Below, one piece after another: positions 9,591-23,160 of a stretch of 64,000 bases of DNA. Source of the DNA: Zeugodacus cucurbitae (Eukaryota; Arthropoda; Insecta; Diptera; Tephritidae); the NCBI RefSeq assembly GCF_028554725.1, contig NC_071668.1, positions 60,730,232-60,794,231 of the forward strand, read 5' to 3'. The position numbers and the translations under genes were made by a program. How positions within the stretch are numbered: position 1 is the stretch's first letter; the number at the start of each line of letters is the position of its first letter. The notes below the pieces were generated by a model that worked only from the letters and a program-made list of their open reading frames with translations, was not told where the DNA came from and did no database searches.

Positions 9591-12500
9591 AAAGTCAATT
9601 CTATGAAATAAAAGACGCCAACTAGTTTTTGTCCAAAAATACAATAAACTTAAAATGAAACAGTAGGCAGATATTTACTTTCAGAATCATGATTGCAGTA
9701 GTAGAACTTTATATGCATAAAATGAGAGATTGAAACAGCTGTAACACATTAATCAATATTATATTGAGTGCTCTCACCAGACTGTGCTCAACTTAAGTCA
9801 ATAATATGTTATACCAATAGCTGTTCTACAAAAGTAAACCAGTGCGAATGGAAATTATTCGAAGTAATCAATTTAGTGTAATGAAGTAATTAATGCCAAA
9901 CAGCTGGCTGCTAATAACATTTTGGTTCTACATACCACTACTGAACCAGAATATTACTCATACGCCCTGGCCACCTATATTGTATGCTGTTATCGAGTAA
10001 AACTGTTTATGAATGGTTAATAATTTGACACTAATTTTCTCCTGATGCTTGTGGTATCTTTCACAATTATTTTGCCCTAATTTTGTTGCCACGTTGCGCG
10101 TCGAAGCGAAATCCGTGAGGTTGCAGCATGCAAACACAGTTGCAACAATATTATTCAAGCAAAATACGAAAGATTGGGTATGTCGTGTAATTATTATGTG
10201 CATTAATTCCTCAGAAACAAAGACAATATTATTGCATTAAGTGGAAATAAAGTCTCTGAGGACAAGAGGCAAGCACATACTTACTATAAGAGTAGAAATT
10301 GATATTAATATAAAATGATGGAATCCGGTTTCCGGTTGTACATATGCATATGTAAATTATTATTATTAGAAAAATAATATTAAAAATAAAAACAAAACAG
10401 GATATTGCAATAAAATTTTCACAGCAATGATTTACCCTATTTAGCATACTTTAAGACGTAGTAAATGGCCGATTAATTTGTTTTAAGGCCTTATTCTCAC
10501 TGTAAGATAAAAATTTAATGTTGTTAGCAAATATTGACGACCTGATCACTCTATTTTAGAGATGTAATTGACTTAATTTTTAGAAAACCTTAATACATTT
10601 TTTTTCTCTGACCTTTAAGTTTTACCAGAGATTAATTATCATTGACTTTATATACATATATGTTCAAAGATTGTGGTCCGCACTATCATTTAATAATACT
10701 AATGATTACATACTACTTTGTTTTGCTTAGAGATCTAATTTTAAGGAAAAGCTATCCCATACATTTACATTTTATGCAAATACTTCGTTTTTTTTCAGGC
10801 AAAACCCTTATTTATTTTTACTTTGAATTCAATGTACTGTATTTTTATTGCAAAACGGTCTTATTTGTATTTTGTTTTCAAACAATTAGCTATCAGTACT
10901 ATGCAACTCAGTGATTGATTTCATTTGAATGACTTTTACAGTATGTAATTTTTTCACCAATTTAATTAAAAACTATTAGAATTTTATTGCAAACAAAATG
11001 TGCATGTTTTATTTCACATACTATGCAGATTCACATGCATATATTTTAGGTGGATCAACAATTCCTTTTGTTAGCGCGTTTGCATTTCTATTAATTTGCA
11101 ATTTGTATAGAAATTGTTTGAATAACACATGAAGCATCTGTGTTGTCGTTACATTCTCTTGAATGTTGTTAAGGTTTTGTATTTCCTGTTTTGTTTCTAG
11201 TTTTTCAATAAAAAATAAACAATAATTTTAATTTAGCATTAAAAGGATAGAAAACGAGGGAATTTTACACGGCGTATGTTGTTACGGATATACAATATAT
11301 ACACTCATTAGAGTAACTCCAATTTAATTGATTCGATTTGATATATTTGAAACTTATTGGTACTAATTGTTTTCCGTTTTTGTTAAGTATTTTTTTGTTT
11401 GGTTAGATAGTTGAAGATTTGTGTAAATATTTTTCGCCAATTACGTTATATAGTTATTATGTATATTATAGGCTTTATAAAGCAGCGTGTATTACTTACC
11501 TTTCACGACCTTTAATTGAAACATAAATATTTTAAAATAATTCATTTTTTATTTATTTAACTTTTTTTCTATAATTCGATTTTGAACAAATTCACGGGAG
11601 TATATCAATAATTACAGCAATGTAAAATTTATGATTAAGGGTGAGCAGATAGATTTGACTTCATTCATGTATACTTATATACAAGTAATAAAAAGTTACT
11701 TAGAATTTTTGTTTATTAAAATATATACAAATCTTTATTCTCATTGAGTGCTTAAATGATAATGATGATTAATACTATTTTTAAATGTCGTCACCCACAC
11801 TTCTTTCTTATCACTAAGTATAAGAGATGAAATGCGGGAAAGATTTTTGGGAGGAGTAACATATGTCTACAGATATATACATTTACAAAGTACATATGTG
11901 ACTTACATGTTTGTACTTGTAACAATTTTTTTCAAAAGGATCAAAAGAATATTATTTTATCTACAGAAATTTAGAAAACAATGAAAATAGCTTATCTTAA
12001 ATCTTCGTGTGCATATAGTAAGTGAAGTAGATATGTATGTCATGAAAACACAGAATGTGGAATTAGTTGCAGAAAAGGGATTGAAGAAATTTAAAATAAA
12101 TATTAATTTAAAATAAATATGAAATGTGTGTACGTTCCTCGATTCACAAAATTTTCCTTATCCACTATTCCCTGGATAAATTCCGTCTGTATTGGAATAA
12201 TGACAAATCGTATTTGTGCACCAGCGAGTATTGGCAGGAGGGTGTTACTGTAACCTGATTGCAAAGGCAGGCAAAGGCATACTCCACCAGCTAAACAATA
12301 ATTTGCGCCAGAAAGCATCTCTCTGGCTGTAAATTGATGTATACTCGCCCACTTAGACAAAGAGGAGTTCACCCTAACAGCAAACACCTTCAGTATAAAC
12401 ATTAGACAGCTGTCTGTCTGTCTGTGTAATTCTCTGATTGTCGCCTACAATTACCCGCATGCAAATGCATTTCCTTTGCTTTTTCCTTCTCCTTTGTAAC

Positions 12501-12791
12501 TTACATCCCTTTATTAATATGATTAAAGAGAACAAGCTGCAGGTGCATGCACCACATCTATTTGCATACTATTTTGTCACATTTGACGCCTTTGTTGAAC
12601 GCAAATAAAATCGTATGTAATAAAACTTAAACTGAGAGTGTCGATATGAAAATAAGCTTAGAATAGGTAGAATAGAATCAATACATTGCTCTAGTGAAAT
12701 AAGTCTACTCTTGCCTTTGGAGTACTCAATGTGGGTATTGGATGAAATGGCAAACAAAATTCTTAAAAATTTGAACCCACGGAATTCACAT
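9591..12791. other. Gene-free stretch, AT-rich
   Basis: About 3.2 kb with no recognisable gene. It contains a minus-strand copy of the dispersed motif (TTACTCATACGCCC at about 9954-9967), one unassigned ORF (12103-12402, listed separately), a short TCTG microsatellite (about 12413-12426), and AATTACCCGCATGCAAATG at 12449-12467, which recurs at 37861. Confidence 0.5.
12103..12402 (-). CDS. Unrecognised 99-aa ORF, possibly an exon or old repeat coding
   Basis: It has an ATG start and is less AT-rich than its surroundings. The product begins MFILKVFAVRVNSSLSK and has a hydrophobic, cysteine-containing middle (CLAGGVCLCLPLQ, about residues 37-49) followed by a second apolar stretch (ILAGAQIRFVIIPI). 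I do not recognise a family. There is no obvious promoter or polyadenylation signal. It could be chance, a decayed transposon ORF, or a small host exon. Confidence 0.15.
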   Translation of the reverse strand: MFILKVFAVRVNSSLSKWASIHQFTAREMLSGANYCLAGGVCLCLPLQSGYSNTLLPILAGAQIRFVIIPIQTEFIQGIVDKENFVNRGTYTHFIFILN

Positions 12792-13680
12792 TTACGCCTC
12801 TTCCTAGGTTTCCTCCAGCGGGTACTGCATCGAACATTTTCAGAGCTGGAGTGTTTTTGTCATGACATCATGACCTAGCCAGCGTAGCCGCTGTCTTTTT
12901 ATCCGCTGAACTATGTCAATGTCGTCGTATAACTCGTACAGCTCATCATTCCATCGTCTAAGGTATTCTTCGTTGCCAATGTTCAGAGGACCATAAATCT
13001 TGGGCAAAACCTCTCTCTCGCAAACCCCAAAAATTGTCTCATCGCATGTTGTCATCCATGCTTCTGCGCCATACATCAAGACGGGAATAATAAGCGACTT
13101 GTAGAGTTTGATTTTGCTTCGTCGAGAGAGAACTTTACTTTTCAATTACCTACTCAGTCCAAAGTACCACCTGTTGGCAAGAGTGACCCCGTGCTGGATT
13201 TCGAGGATGACATTGTTGGTGTTGTTGATGGTGGTTCCTAAGTATACGAAATTATCTACGATCCTAAACTTATGAATGTCGCGAGTGCGCTGACTGTTTG
13301 TTTGATGAAAGGAGATATTTCGTCTTGTCCTCATTCACCACCAGACCCATATGCTTCGCTTTTTTATCTAGTCTGGAAAAAGCAGAACAAACGACGCGGT
13401 TGTTGTGTGTTGAGTATCGATTTTTCTCTCTCGGGTCATTTCCAAGATTTGGCGCATGGTGAATATCTGGTCCATGGTGGATTTCCAATCAGTTCGTTGA
13501 CGGTGGGCTTTAGTCTTCCACACAATACTCTCGACAGGACCTTATATGCTATGTTGAGGAGGCTTATACCACGGTAATTGGCGCAGATTGTGGGATCTTC
13601 TTTTTTATGGATTTGGCAGAGCACACTTAGATTCCAATCGTCAGGCATGCTCTCTTCCGACCATATTCTACAAAGAAGCG
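12792..13680 (-). mobile_element. RTE fragment (minus), internally deleted
   Basis: Read on the minus strand it runs from the RT finger region (CRIWSEESMPDDWNLSVLCQIH, near 13680) to the C-terminal region (QRIKRQRLRWLGHD, near 12870) and stops before the 3' tail. The protein is split into several frames. At about 13425-13435 the palm is lost: sequence encoding KTRERRIDTH (decayed here) joins directly to sequence encoding NNRVVCSAFSR, so the catalytic YADD region is missing. Many substitutions show it is older than the 19.7 kb copy. Confidence 0.88.
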
Positions 13681-16600
13681 TGGCCAACCAAAACGTAAAA
13701 TACATTTTGGTTACACAGATATTGTTTGACTGCCGTTGAAAAACTCACATTATAACTTCGACGACCTGTGCATTTGACACTACTTGGAGTGTATGAAACC
13801 ATACAGACTTTTCACAAGCTGATCTGTTCTAATACTAATAGAAATGTACGCATTATACTTCGAGGTTGGAGCTACAATTAACTGGGTTATCCAGTAGTTG
13901 AACTTACATTATTTCAAACCCCCACATCCTTTTGTCTCTTCCCAAAGTGACCATTCACTGCTTTGTCAGTTGCTGTGTGCTATGTGTCTTTTCTTTCCTT
14001 TTACGGCTTTGCAGCTTTTTTGGGTTGCAATGCTCAGTGCTGTTGCTTTAACAAGTTGAGTGCGTACTCTTGAACCAATGCATTGCTCACTGATGGACTG
14101 TCCTGGCGTTCTGCTTACTCTACTTGCATTTCACTCACAGTGAACATACACATCTCATTCATTTTCTGTACGTGAGACTATTTGGTCATTTACTCCTCTC
14201 TTCATAGACTTTCACTGATATTTATTCGTATATTTATTCGCTTTTAAGGCAACGTCTGACTGTTGGGAGGTAAATTTGAGAGTTTGTAAATACGAATATG
14301 CTGCTGTCCATATAACTGGTTGCGGTTAAAAATGACTGACAAATGTTAATTAAACCTCGGTTGCGTTCCCTGCTTCTTTAGTTTAAGGTCATATGTAGAT
14401 ATTTCCATATACATATATTGCATATGTGTTATTTACATTAAATTATAAATCAACTACTAGTAAAAGCCTTCACTCGGTACTGGTTTGTTGTGGTTTTGGC
14501 TTAAATATAACCATTAGAGATCACTTAACTTGACGAATATTTTCATGTTAGACAATAATTACTATCGGTCTAGCTAAAGGCTAATTCACAACTTTCGCAA
14601 ATAAAATTTGATTATAATATCCGACAGGCAGAAAATTGTCACACAATATTTTTGCCAAGGTCACTGTTGCTCCCATTTCCATAAAAAAGCCTTTCAATGC
14701 ATCACGATAAGTTGCAATGATGTGCCGTTGGCTGACAGCACGTTGCCACACTTGTTATTTTTATTTAAGTTATGCAACAACTTTCTGCCAACAAAATCAA
14801 GAAGTAATGCCTGTTAACGTTTGTCCTTTGCGTTCAAAAAATAAATTTTGAATTGCAATTCATTGCAGTGCAGAGGCGAAAATAAGAACAACAGAAACTA
14901 ACAGAACATAAAGTTAAAGTGCAAGTTAAATAAATTTTTATTTTTGTTTATATTTTGTTTGGTTGGGGAGAGAGATGTTACTTGGTGTACAGAGAAGGCA
15001 GCAAGACATTCTTGTAATGGAAAAGCTCATTTATTTTATATATGAGGTATGAGTGAAAAGTGTAGCGAAAAGTTTTTGGTATATGTTCCTCTTATTTATG
15101 CTCATACTTGGTTGAATTAATTGTGGAGAATTAATGAAAACGTAATTAAGAAACCGGAAAGCAACTTGAAAGTAGCCGACAACTGCATATACATATAGAT
15201 ATATACTTTTTTTTAAATAAATACTCTTTTCATTCACTCACCTTATGTGTTGTTAGGTATGGAGTCGTCATATGTTGATTGTGGTTGATGAGCCTTCCGC
15301 AACACATTTCAGTGTAACGTTGGCATCTTCTCATATTATCGAGATTGTATAATCGAAGATATCAGGCAGCATAGCTTACGAGAACGTAGTACCAACAACA
15401 GCGATGGACATAGTGAATAACAAATAGTGATGGAAGATAGAAGCGAACTACAACATTTCATTAAATTGATAAAATGTTTGTTTATTATTGTTGTTGTTGC
15501 CTTGCAAAATGCAAACATACAAATATGGTGTGGAAGGGTTGGTTTCACTTTCTTCTACATTCCACATATTTTAACTGACGATTGCTCGCCACGTTAGATG
15601 GTCAATCATTTCACACGCTTGCCTTTACCTCTCAAACATATCCACTTAATATTGTATTTCAATCGACTTCTGTTTATTCAATTTCAATATTTGCTTTTTC
15701 GTGTGGATAGCATAACTATTTGCTGCGTATGCATAGGTATAAGCATACTGTAGGGAGATCAAAAAGAAGGGAAATAAGTATGTGCAAGGTTTAAGAGTAG
15801 ATGAAATGACCGAAATGAAACACGTTTTCTAAGTATTAAATGTATCAAAAGTTAAGCAATTGAGTAGACAGTCAATTATTTTACAATCCAAAAATTTAAT
15901 AATAGTCATTACCTTGTTCCCACTGCATATCCGTGGCGTATACGTAACTTTCAAAACCCACATATAAAATAAACTTTCATATTCATTTTCAGTGCGTATA
16001 GTAAATAAATAACGTATACAAAATATTTATTCTTATATATATTCTTAGATATTAAAGCTATGCAATAACATATTGTTAAAATACGTAATTGATGTTTTTG
16101 AGTATCCCAATAAAGTTTGTCTCACTCACCCATAATAGCCAGGTAGGAAACTTGACTCCTCGTCCAGTTCGTATTGATCTGATACATATTATATGACTTC
16201 CATGACATGGTTTTTCATTATTACGTGATTTCATATTGTCAATATGGTTTGTGTGGCGCCGCATAAGTGCATATGTATAACTATACCAAACGGTGAGATG
16301 GGTCAACCCGTTCGCCATAACTCATTCATCCATATGTGTTGGGCTGCAACACATATACATTAATTTGTATGTTCATTCATTAGTTTGTTGTTGTTTAATT
16401 GTATTTCCAGACAGGCGTGCATGTTTTCGGTTTGTTTATTTTCCCGTTTGATTTGCAGGTGGTTATATCGAATTTTCCACAAAGTGCCGCAGGATACAAC
16501 CTACATTTGTTTACATTTATATATTCATATGTATTTGTGAATGTAAGATGATTTTAGTGGGGAGTGAAAAAAGAAATAGAGAATATAATTCATATGAAAA

Positions 16601-17882
16601 TATCTGTTCACCTTCAGTTTAATAGTTGCCCTATTTGGTCGGCTATGTCTTTCAGAGTTTGCATATATTCGATTACACATGTGAGTATATTTATAAATCT
16701 TAATATCCGTATGATTACTAGTGGCCATTACTGATCCACGTTTGCATAAGTTAAGGTAAATTTCGATTGTTGTGTTGGCATTTAAGGCAGTAATGGGATT
16801 GAACAAATTTATTAATATGAATAAGTTATTGTTGGAGTTGGAATTGGTGAACGGGTGGTTCACGTTCTATTATGAAGTATCGTGCAACTGAAAGTCTTGG
16901 TTAATAGCTTAATTTGATATCGGTCTTATTTGAGCACTCACGAATAATGAATAAAGATTACAAATTAGTTCTTTACTTTCTTCGGAATTGGATTACTGAG
17001 AGTTATATTAACGTCTGAATGGTGAATCGAACTATGAAAAATATTATTTACTACATAGATCTATTCACCTATATCACCTTACTCACCCTTTTGCACCCAC
17101 CCATTTGTAGTATATATTTTAGTTATTTAAGCTTTTTTTATTCTACGTAAAGTCAACGTCCTTCAGCAAAAAAAGGGATCAACAAAAAAGTAAATATTTT
17201 TCACGTTGCCTAAATTCAGACAAAAAGTCGCACACTCTCACATTGTATGTGCATGCGTAGCAGTGCCGTTTTGTCATGATTGAGTGAAAATTGCTCTGGT
17301 GAAAGGTTTATTTTTTCGCTAAAAGGTGTCGAAAGTGTGTGTCCGGTGTTATTCGTACACATAATCATTCCAACATAAATATTACTTCGGTCGTAATATG
17401 GTTGAGTGCGCTCTAGAAGCAGGAGGTCCTGTATGGGTGGAAGTGTTTTTTATTTAACGATAAAAAACACGTTGGGTCACTGCGTCTGCGTGTTTCGATA
17501 CGCTGTCGTGAGTGAAAATAATTTGAGCGTATAATTTGTGGCATAACCTTTTATGTGTTATTTCAATTTAGTGATTTGCTGTTGTCATCTTTTCCAGGTG
17601 TCTTGTTTTCTAGCACCAACAGAACACAGAGCATATTTAAGCAACAAACAACCAAGACTTAAAAAATTTGGAATTCTTTACCCTCACTTTAGAAAAATGT
17701 ACGCTATTTAGTGACTTTTAAGATATTTTAAAATTATATATCACTCTTGTTTAGGTTAGTTTAAAATTATTAAAAAAAAAAATATATATATTTTTATTAA
17801 GAAACCTATTTCGTAGCAGGAACATGTTTAACTTTATTTCATATTTGCATTTATTCATATCGCTCCATAGGTCCATAGTCTG
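13681..17882. other. Gene-free stretch
   Basis: About 4.2 kb of AT-rich DNA in which no gene, RNA or transposon can be supported. One plus-strand copy of the dispersed motif lies at 15933-15948 (GTGGCGTATACGTAAC). Short ORFs are of random composition. Confidence 0.5.
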
Positions 17883-18289
17883 CATTCAGAGGACCATGAG
17901 TCTTGTGCAAGACTCTCGAAAACTCCTAGTGTCGTCTCATCTGATATTGGCATCGTCCAAACTTCTGCATCATAAATTTGAACGGGAAAGATGAGGGACT
18001 CGTATAGTTTGGTTTTTGTTCGTCAAGAGAGAACTTTACTATTCAATCGCCTACTCAGTCCAAAGTAGCACTTGTTTTCAAGAGTGGTTCTGAGTTGGAT
18101 TTTAAGGCTGACGTTATTGGAGTTGTCGATGCTGGTCCCAAGGTAGACAAAATTATCAAGAAGTCAAGTCACAAATGCGCTGACTGTTTGTTTGCTAACA
18201 GGAGATAACCTCTCCTTCCTTATCCAATCTGGAAAAAGCAGAAATAACGAGGCAGTTATTGCTTCAAATGATATCAATACTATTATAGG
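17883..18289 (-). mobile_element. Old RTE fragment (C-terminal half of RT and tail domain)
   Basis: About 400 bp on the minus strand align with the 27.8-28.2 kb and 20.0-20.5 kb RTE copies: remnants of the sequence after YADD, the KTKYLL region, the ANRCYFGLSRQ-coding block (about 18050-18090) and the ETTLGVFE-coding block (about 17920-17945). Multiple indels destroy every frame. No tail or 5' end is present. Confidence 0.8.
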
Positions 18290-19708
18290 AATATAGCTAC
18301 GAAATTTGTTGACTAGAAAAACTATTCTTACAAACATAGCATTAATAAGTACATCGAAAATATTTCGAGTGCTTTAAATTTATTGACTTCATTAAATTAT
18401 TCAGAAGCTTGACCGTCTAGCAGTGCAACATGCAGCCGGTATCATGGTAATATGTGGAAACATGCGCGTTCGGGTAGGGAAGGGTCAAGTGTACCGCTAA
18501 CCGTGGTCGGTGTGATGTCATGTGTACAACTTTGAGTTGGATCATCATAAAAAGTGCTAATCACACGAAGTTGACGTTTAAATTATTGATATACAAACAT
18601 TATTATGAAAATGTAAACATCGCTTTAAAATATCAATTCGAACGACCGAAAGGAATGAATTTCAACAAATGATGCTGGAGTGGTTGCACACATAATGTCC
18701 GCAAAAGGATGCACTCAGCGGAGGTATGTGGCGTATACGCAACTTTTAAAACTCGCATTGCGAAATAATTGAAAAATATTTGCATCGTATTTAGCTGTTA
18801 GTTAACAGTTGAAAAACTGCAATAAAATGCTAATTTAATTTATTAGTGCCGAATATTAAATTTTAGCTTTCGTAATTTAATGAAATAATACCCTCAAACA
18901 AGTGCGGATAGCTTTAAACATAGATGTTGAGGGATAAATAGAGTGGTTAGCGTAAATTAATTTAAATTTTATAGTATGATAACTAACTAGACTTAATTGG
19001 AAAAGTGTATCAGTATAAGAATGAGAAGTTTACTAGAATGAGTCAAAATTGTTATTAATTGATATATGTATATTTAAGTAATATTTATGAAAATAAATAA
19101 TAAATAAACGAATTTAATCTAGTGAGAATTCCATAAGATCTTTAACCGATGAGAGTGTGTCGTATTTGTAACAACAGATACTTCTATCATTAGGAATACA
19201 AATGTTCATTCCGGAAAACCAATATTTTAAATTTATTTTCAAATTTGCATTTCAAACATTAATTTCATTTGTCCACATATAATAGTTTTTATTTTCAGGT
19301 TATACGTTACGTATATCCTATAAGCAATGATAATTTTTAGAACAGTTATTTGAAAATATAGAAAGGTTCACGACAAAGTGCTTAATTTTTAAATATTCTA
19401 GAGAGCTTAGAAATGTTTACTAATATTTGACCTTTCTTTGCAGTGAACTACATAATATATTTAAATATAATTAGATACCGGAATTCCATTTATTCTAATA
19501 TAGCTAAAAGTAGCCATTCTTAGTAGAGATATTTTCTGGATGGTTGGAATATTAACTTCAAGTTCCACTATTCATTATTTTCCTAAAGAAAACAAAACCA
19601 CTCTGGCAGTATAACAAAAACAATATGATATCGAATGAAACAGTAATTCCATAGTTTCGAAACTTTGCTTTGTTTTACCTGTCGTATACGTAACATTGGC
19701 AAATAGTG
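18290..19708. other. Gene-free stretch with three copies of a dispersed motif
   Basis: No gene is seen. The dispersed motif occurs at about 18728-18743 (GTGGCGTATACGCAAC, +), 19303-19318 (minus, GGATATACGTAACG) and 19681-19694 (GTCGTATACGTAAC, +), the last only 15 bp from the RTE tail. A less AT-rich patch lies at 18405-18550 without recognisable content. Confidence 0.5.
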
Positions 19709-21235
19709 ATATATATATATATATATATTTGGCGTAGGAACCGCTTTAAGCGATTATAGCCGAATCCACCAGAGCGCGCCACTCATTCCTCCTTTTTGCT
19801 TTTTGGCGCCAACTGGAAACACCAAGTGAAGCCAGGTCACTTTGCACTTGGTCTTTCCACCGGAGTGGAGGTCGTCCTCTTCCGCGGCTTCCTCCAGCGG
19901 GTACTGCATCGAATACTTTCAGAGCTGGAGTGTTTTCTTCCATCCGTACAACATGACCTAGCCAGCGTAGCCGCTGTCTTTTTATTCGCTGAACTATGTC
20001 AATGTCGTCGTATAACTCGTACAGCTCATCGTTCCATCGTCTGCGGTATTCGCCGTTGCCAATGTTCTTAGGACCATAAATCTTGCGCAAAATTTTCCTC
20101 TCGAAAACTCCTAGTGTCGTCTCATCTGATGTTGACATCGTCCAAGCTTCTGCACCGTAGAGCAGGACGGGAATGATAAGCGACTTGTAGAGCTTGATTT
20201 TGGTTCGTCGAGAGAGGACTTTACTGTTCAATTGCCTACTCAGTCCAAAGTAGCACCTGTTGGCAAGAGTTATTCTGCGCTGGATTTCGAGGCTGACATT
20301 GTTCGTGTTGTTGATGCTGGTTCCCAGGTATACGAAATTATCTACGACCTCGAAGTTATGACTGTCAACAGTGACGTGGGAGCCAAGACGCGAATGCGCC
20401 GACTGTTTGTTTGATGACAGGAGATATTTCGTCTTGTCCTCGTTCATCTCCAGACCCATTCGCTTCGCCTCCTTATCCATGCGGGAATAAGCAGAACAAA
20501 CGGCGCGGTTATTGCTTCCGATGATATCAATATCATCGGCGTACGCCAGGAGCTGTACACTCTTGTAGAAGATTGTACCTTCTCGGTTTAGCTCTGCAGC
20601 TCTTATAATTTTTTCCAGCAATAGATTGAAGAAGTCGCACGATAGTGAGTCACCCTGTCTGAAGCCTCGTTTGGTATCGAACGGCTCGGAGAGGTCCTTC
20701 CCGATCCTGACGGAGCTTTTGGTGTTGCTCAAAGTCAGCTTACATAGCCGTATTAGTTTTGCAGGGATACCAAATTCAGACATCGCGGCATAAAGGCAGC
20801 TCCTTTTCGTGCTATCGAAGGCAGCTTTAAAATCGATAAAAAGATGGTGAGTATCGATTCTTCTCTCTCGGGTCTTTTCCAAGATTTGGCGCATGGTGAA
20901 TATCTGGTCCATTGTGGATTTTCCAGGTCTAAAGCCACACTGATAAGGTCCAATCAGTTCGTTGACGGTGGGCTTTAGTCTTTCACACAATACGCTCGAC
21001 AAAACCTTATATGCGATATTGAGGAGACTTATACCACGGTAGTTGGCGCAAATTGTGGGGTCTCCCTTTTTGTGTATTGAGCAGAGTACACTGAGATTCC
21101 AATCGTCAGGCATGCTTTCTTCCGACCATATTCTAGAACCTGATGCATGCACCTTATCAGTTCTTCGCCGCCGTATTTGAATAGCTCGGCCGGTAATCCA
21201 TCGGCCCCCGCCGCTTTGTTGTTCTTCAAGCGGGT
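19709..21235 (-). mobile_element. RTE-clade retrotransposon, 5'-truncated
   Basis: Minus-strand element. Its 3' end is an (AT)n tail at 19709-19728 next to GGCGTAGGAACCGC, shared with the 9.58 kb copy. It extends upstream through the complete RT and stops abruptly at 21235, in the sequence encoding the linker just before RT, so the endonuclease is lost. This 5' truncation is normal for target-primed reverse transcription. I could not find a target-site duplication. Confidence 0.92.
19746..21152 (-). pseudogene. RTE reverse transcriptase ORF, 468 aa, no endonuclease
   Basis: This is the longest ORF of the window. It carries RT motifs in order: WNLSVLCSIHKKGDP, CANYRGISLLN, GPYQCGFRPGKSTMDQIF, HHLFIDFKAAFDS, KRGFRQGDSLS, the catalytic LLAYADDIDI (YADD at 20532-20543), VVDNFVYLGTSIN, and the C-terminal IKLYKSLIIPVLLYGAEAW and RQRLRWLGHVVRM blocks. 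The frame enters from a shifted upstream frame (21029-21229): a 4-base loss near 21131 relative to the 27.18 kb copy breaks the link. With no endonuclease or 5' region it should be unable to retrotranspose on its own. The RT could fold if translated, but no promoter is visible. Confidence 0.9.
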
Positions 21236-22837
21236 TTAGAAAATTTGCTTATAAATTTAGCATATTTGTGGGTTTGCCTGTGTATTTATGAGGAACGTTT
21301 AAATATTTGTGTGGTTTCTTGAAGGATTGGACTATTGATGAAAGAGTGGAGGGAGGCATGTTACTATCAAATCAACTTAACTTCTAAACTTAAACTTCTC
21401 TTCTCCAGCTTAAATAATTTAGCTCTATTGTAGTATTTTTCACTTAAACTCGAAACATTTCTCTTTTAATATATTTCTTTCGATATTACTAAGTATTTTT
21501 TCAGATTTTTATCAAGTAAGTAATTTTTTGGTATTCTGTGACAATTTTTGTAAAAGAAAAAGATTCTATACGCATAGCTTTTCCCCACACGTGTGGAAAA
21601 AAAATAATGTAAACAGAAACATTATTACGTAAGTTTTCAAATGCATTTCAATATTTGTTATAAAATAGTTAATAATTAAACATTAATTTCACAGTAAGTC
21701 CTTTGCTTTTTTTCATTACAATGAAGTCAATGTTGAGCGAGCAGCCGACTAGTCATTTTAGTAGACAATGCAAATTGCTTGCATTTTAAAAATTAAAATT
21801 GAAAATACAAAATTGAATTTTAATGCTCTGCAATTTTTATCACGCGATACACACATTAACACACTGGCAGGGACATGCTTATACTGCGAGAGCGTGCTAA
21901 TTTATCGTTATATTATTATTTTCATTGCGCTGCAACATGACCTCACACATATCTCTCATATACATATATATATGGCTGTATGGTTGCCATTGTTGTTACA
22001 TGCAGAATTTTCAATTGTAATCTTTTCATTTGATAGAACTTAACAACCAACCGCTTGTATGCGCTTGTAGAGAATATATATATTTTGGCTCATTTAGATG
22101 GTAATAATACGCGGCAAACCCGCTTAACCTAAGCTACAACATCCGTTTAGCAGCCAACTAAATGTGAGCAGCCAATAAATAACCGCAAAAACCAAATTAA
22201 AATGCATATGGCAAAACGCGGGCGCTTATGTGAAACTAAATATGTGACTAAAGCACAAATAATTTTATATGCTTCCACACAGTTAACAAGGTTTACATAG
22301 ATATACATAAATGTGATTGCCTTATAAATAGTGCTTACTAAAAATTTATAGTTTTAATTGGCTGGAAGGAAACTCACCAAAATGATGGGCGGTCCACGGT
22401 CCACGGTCCTCTACACAGTTACTGCTTCCAAGGCCATCGCTAGGCCACGGCTAGAAGCTGTTAATCCAAATTGCCGCAATTAGCAATGAAATTTCCGGTA
22501 TTTTACTTTCCGTTTCATTTTCATTATGTGCGTGGGCCGTGCTGCAATGCTGGCTATGCTCGCTCTTTATGTCACTCTCATTGCCGTTCTCGCCGTGCGT
22601 AACATAGGATGTGGTCGCCGATTATGTGATACTTTTACATTTGCATATGTATGTATTATTAATTTTTCATTATGCAATATTTAAAATCATTATTATTGTT
22701 ATAATGCACTTTTCTATGACGGTGCTAGAAGTAAATTTGGAAAGGAAAGATATGATATATAAGTGAAACAGTGCCATACATGCCCTATGACATACTTATC
22801 TAATTCTTAATTATTTATATATATTACTTATTTAATT
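21236..22837. other. Gene-free stretch
   Basis: No gene or element recognised. At 22391-22409 there is a short direct repeat of a 9-mer (GGTCCACGGTCCACGGTCC) in a less AT-rich patch (about 22380-22620) that also contains GCCGTGCGTAACAT, a weak relative of the dispersed motif. Confidence 0.5.
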
Positions 22838-23160
22838 TTGTTTAGATATCATACTATTTGACCCATATATACGGCATAAAATCCACTAGAATAATGAAAT
22901 AATTTTCGCAACCAAACAACACAATATATCCAATATTATGCGCTCACTTGGACGTGTTGTTTACCGATTTCGCCCATTTAGCATCGGTAGTATCTGGGTG
23001 TCGAAAAAATATCATGTACCAAATTTCGTTTAAACTTTTTCGAGTAGTTTTTACGTTTGATTTTTGACCTAATTGTGGCCGACGCCGCACCCATTTTCCA
23101 TCATTATATCGACATAAGTGCAGTTTTTCTATACCATCTTTTATTTAAATTACAATTGTG
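22838..23160 (-). mobile_element. Family A repeat, degenerate fragment
   Basis: In the same order as 30890-31070 of copy 4 it has ACCGATTTCGCCCA, GGGTGTCGAAAAAATATCATGTACC, CGAGTAGTTTTTACG, TTTTTGACCTAA and GCCGCACCCATTTTCCAT. It is heavily diverged and both ends are lost. Confidence 0.6.

Noticed and set aside
19796..20414. Plus-strand ORFs at 19796-20071 and 20232-20414
   Set aside because: Antisense shadows of the RTE reverse transcriptase on the minus strand.
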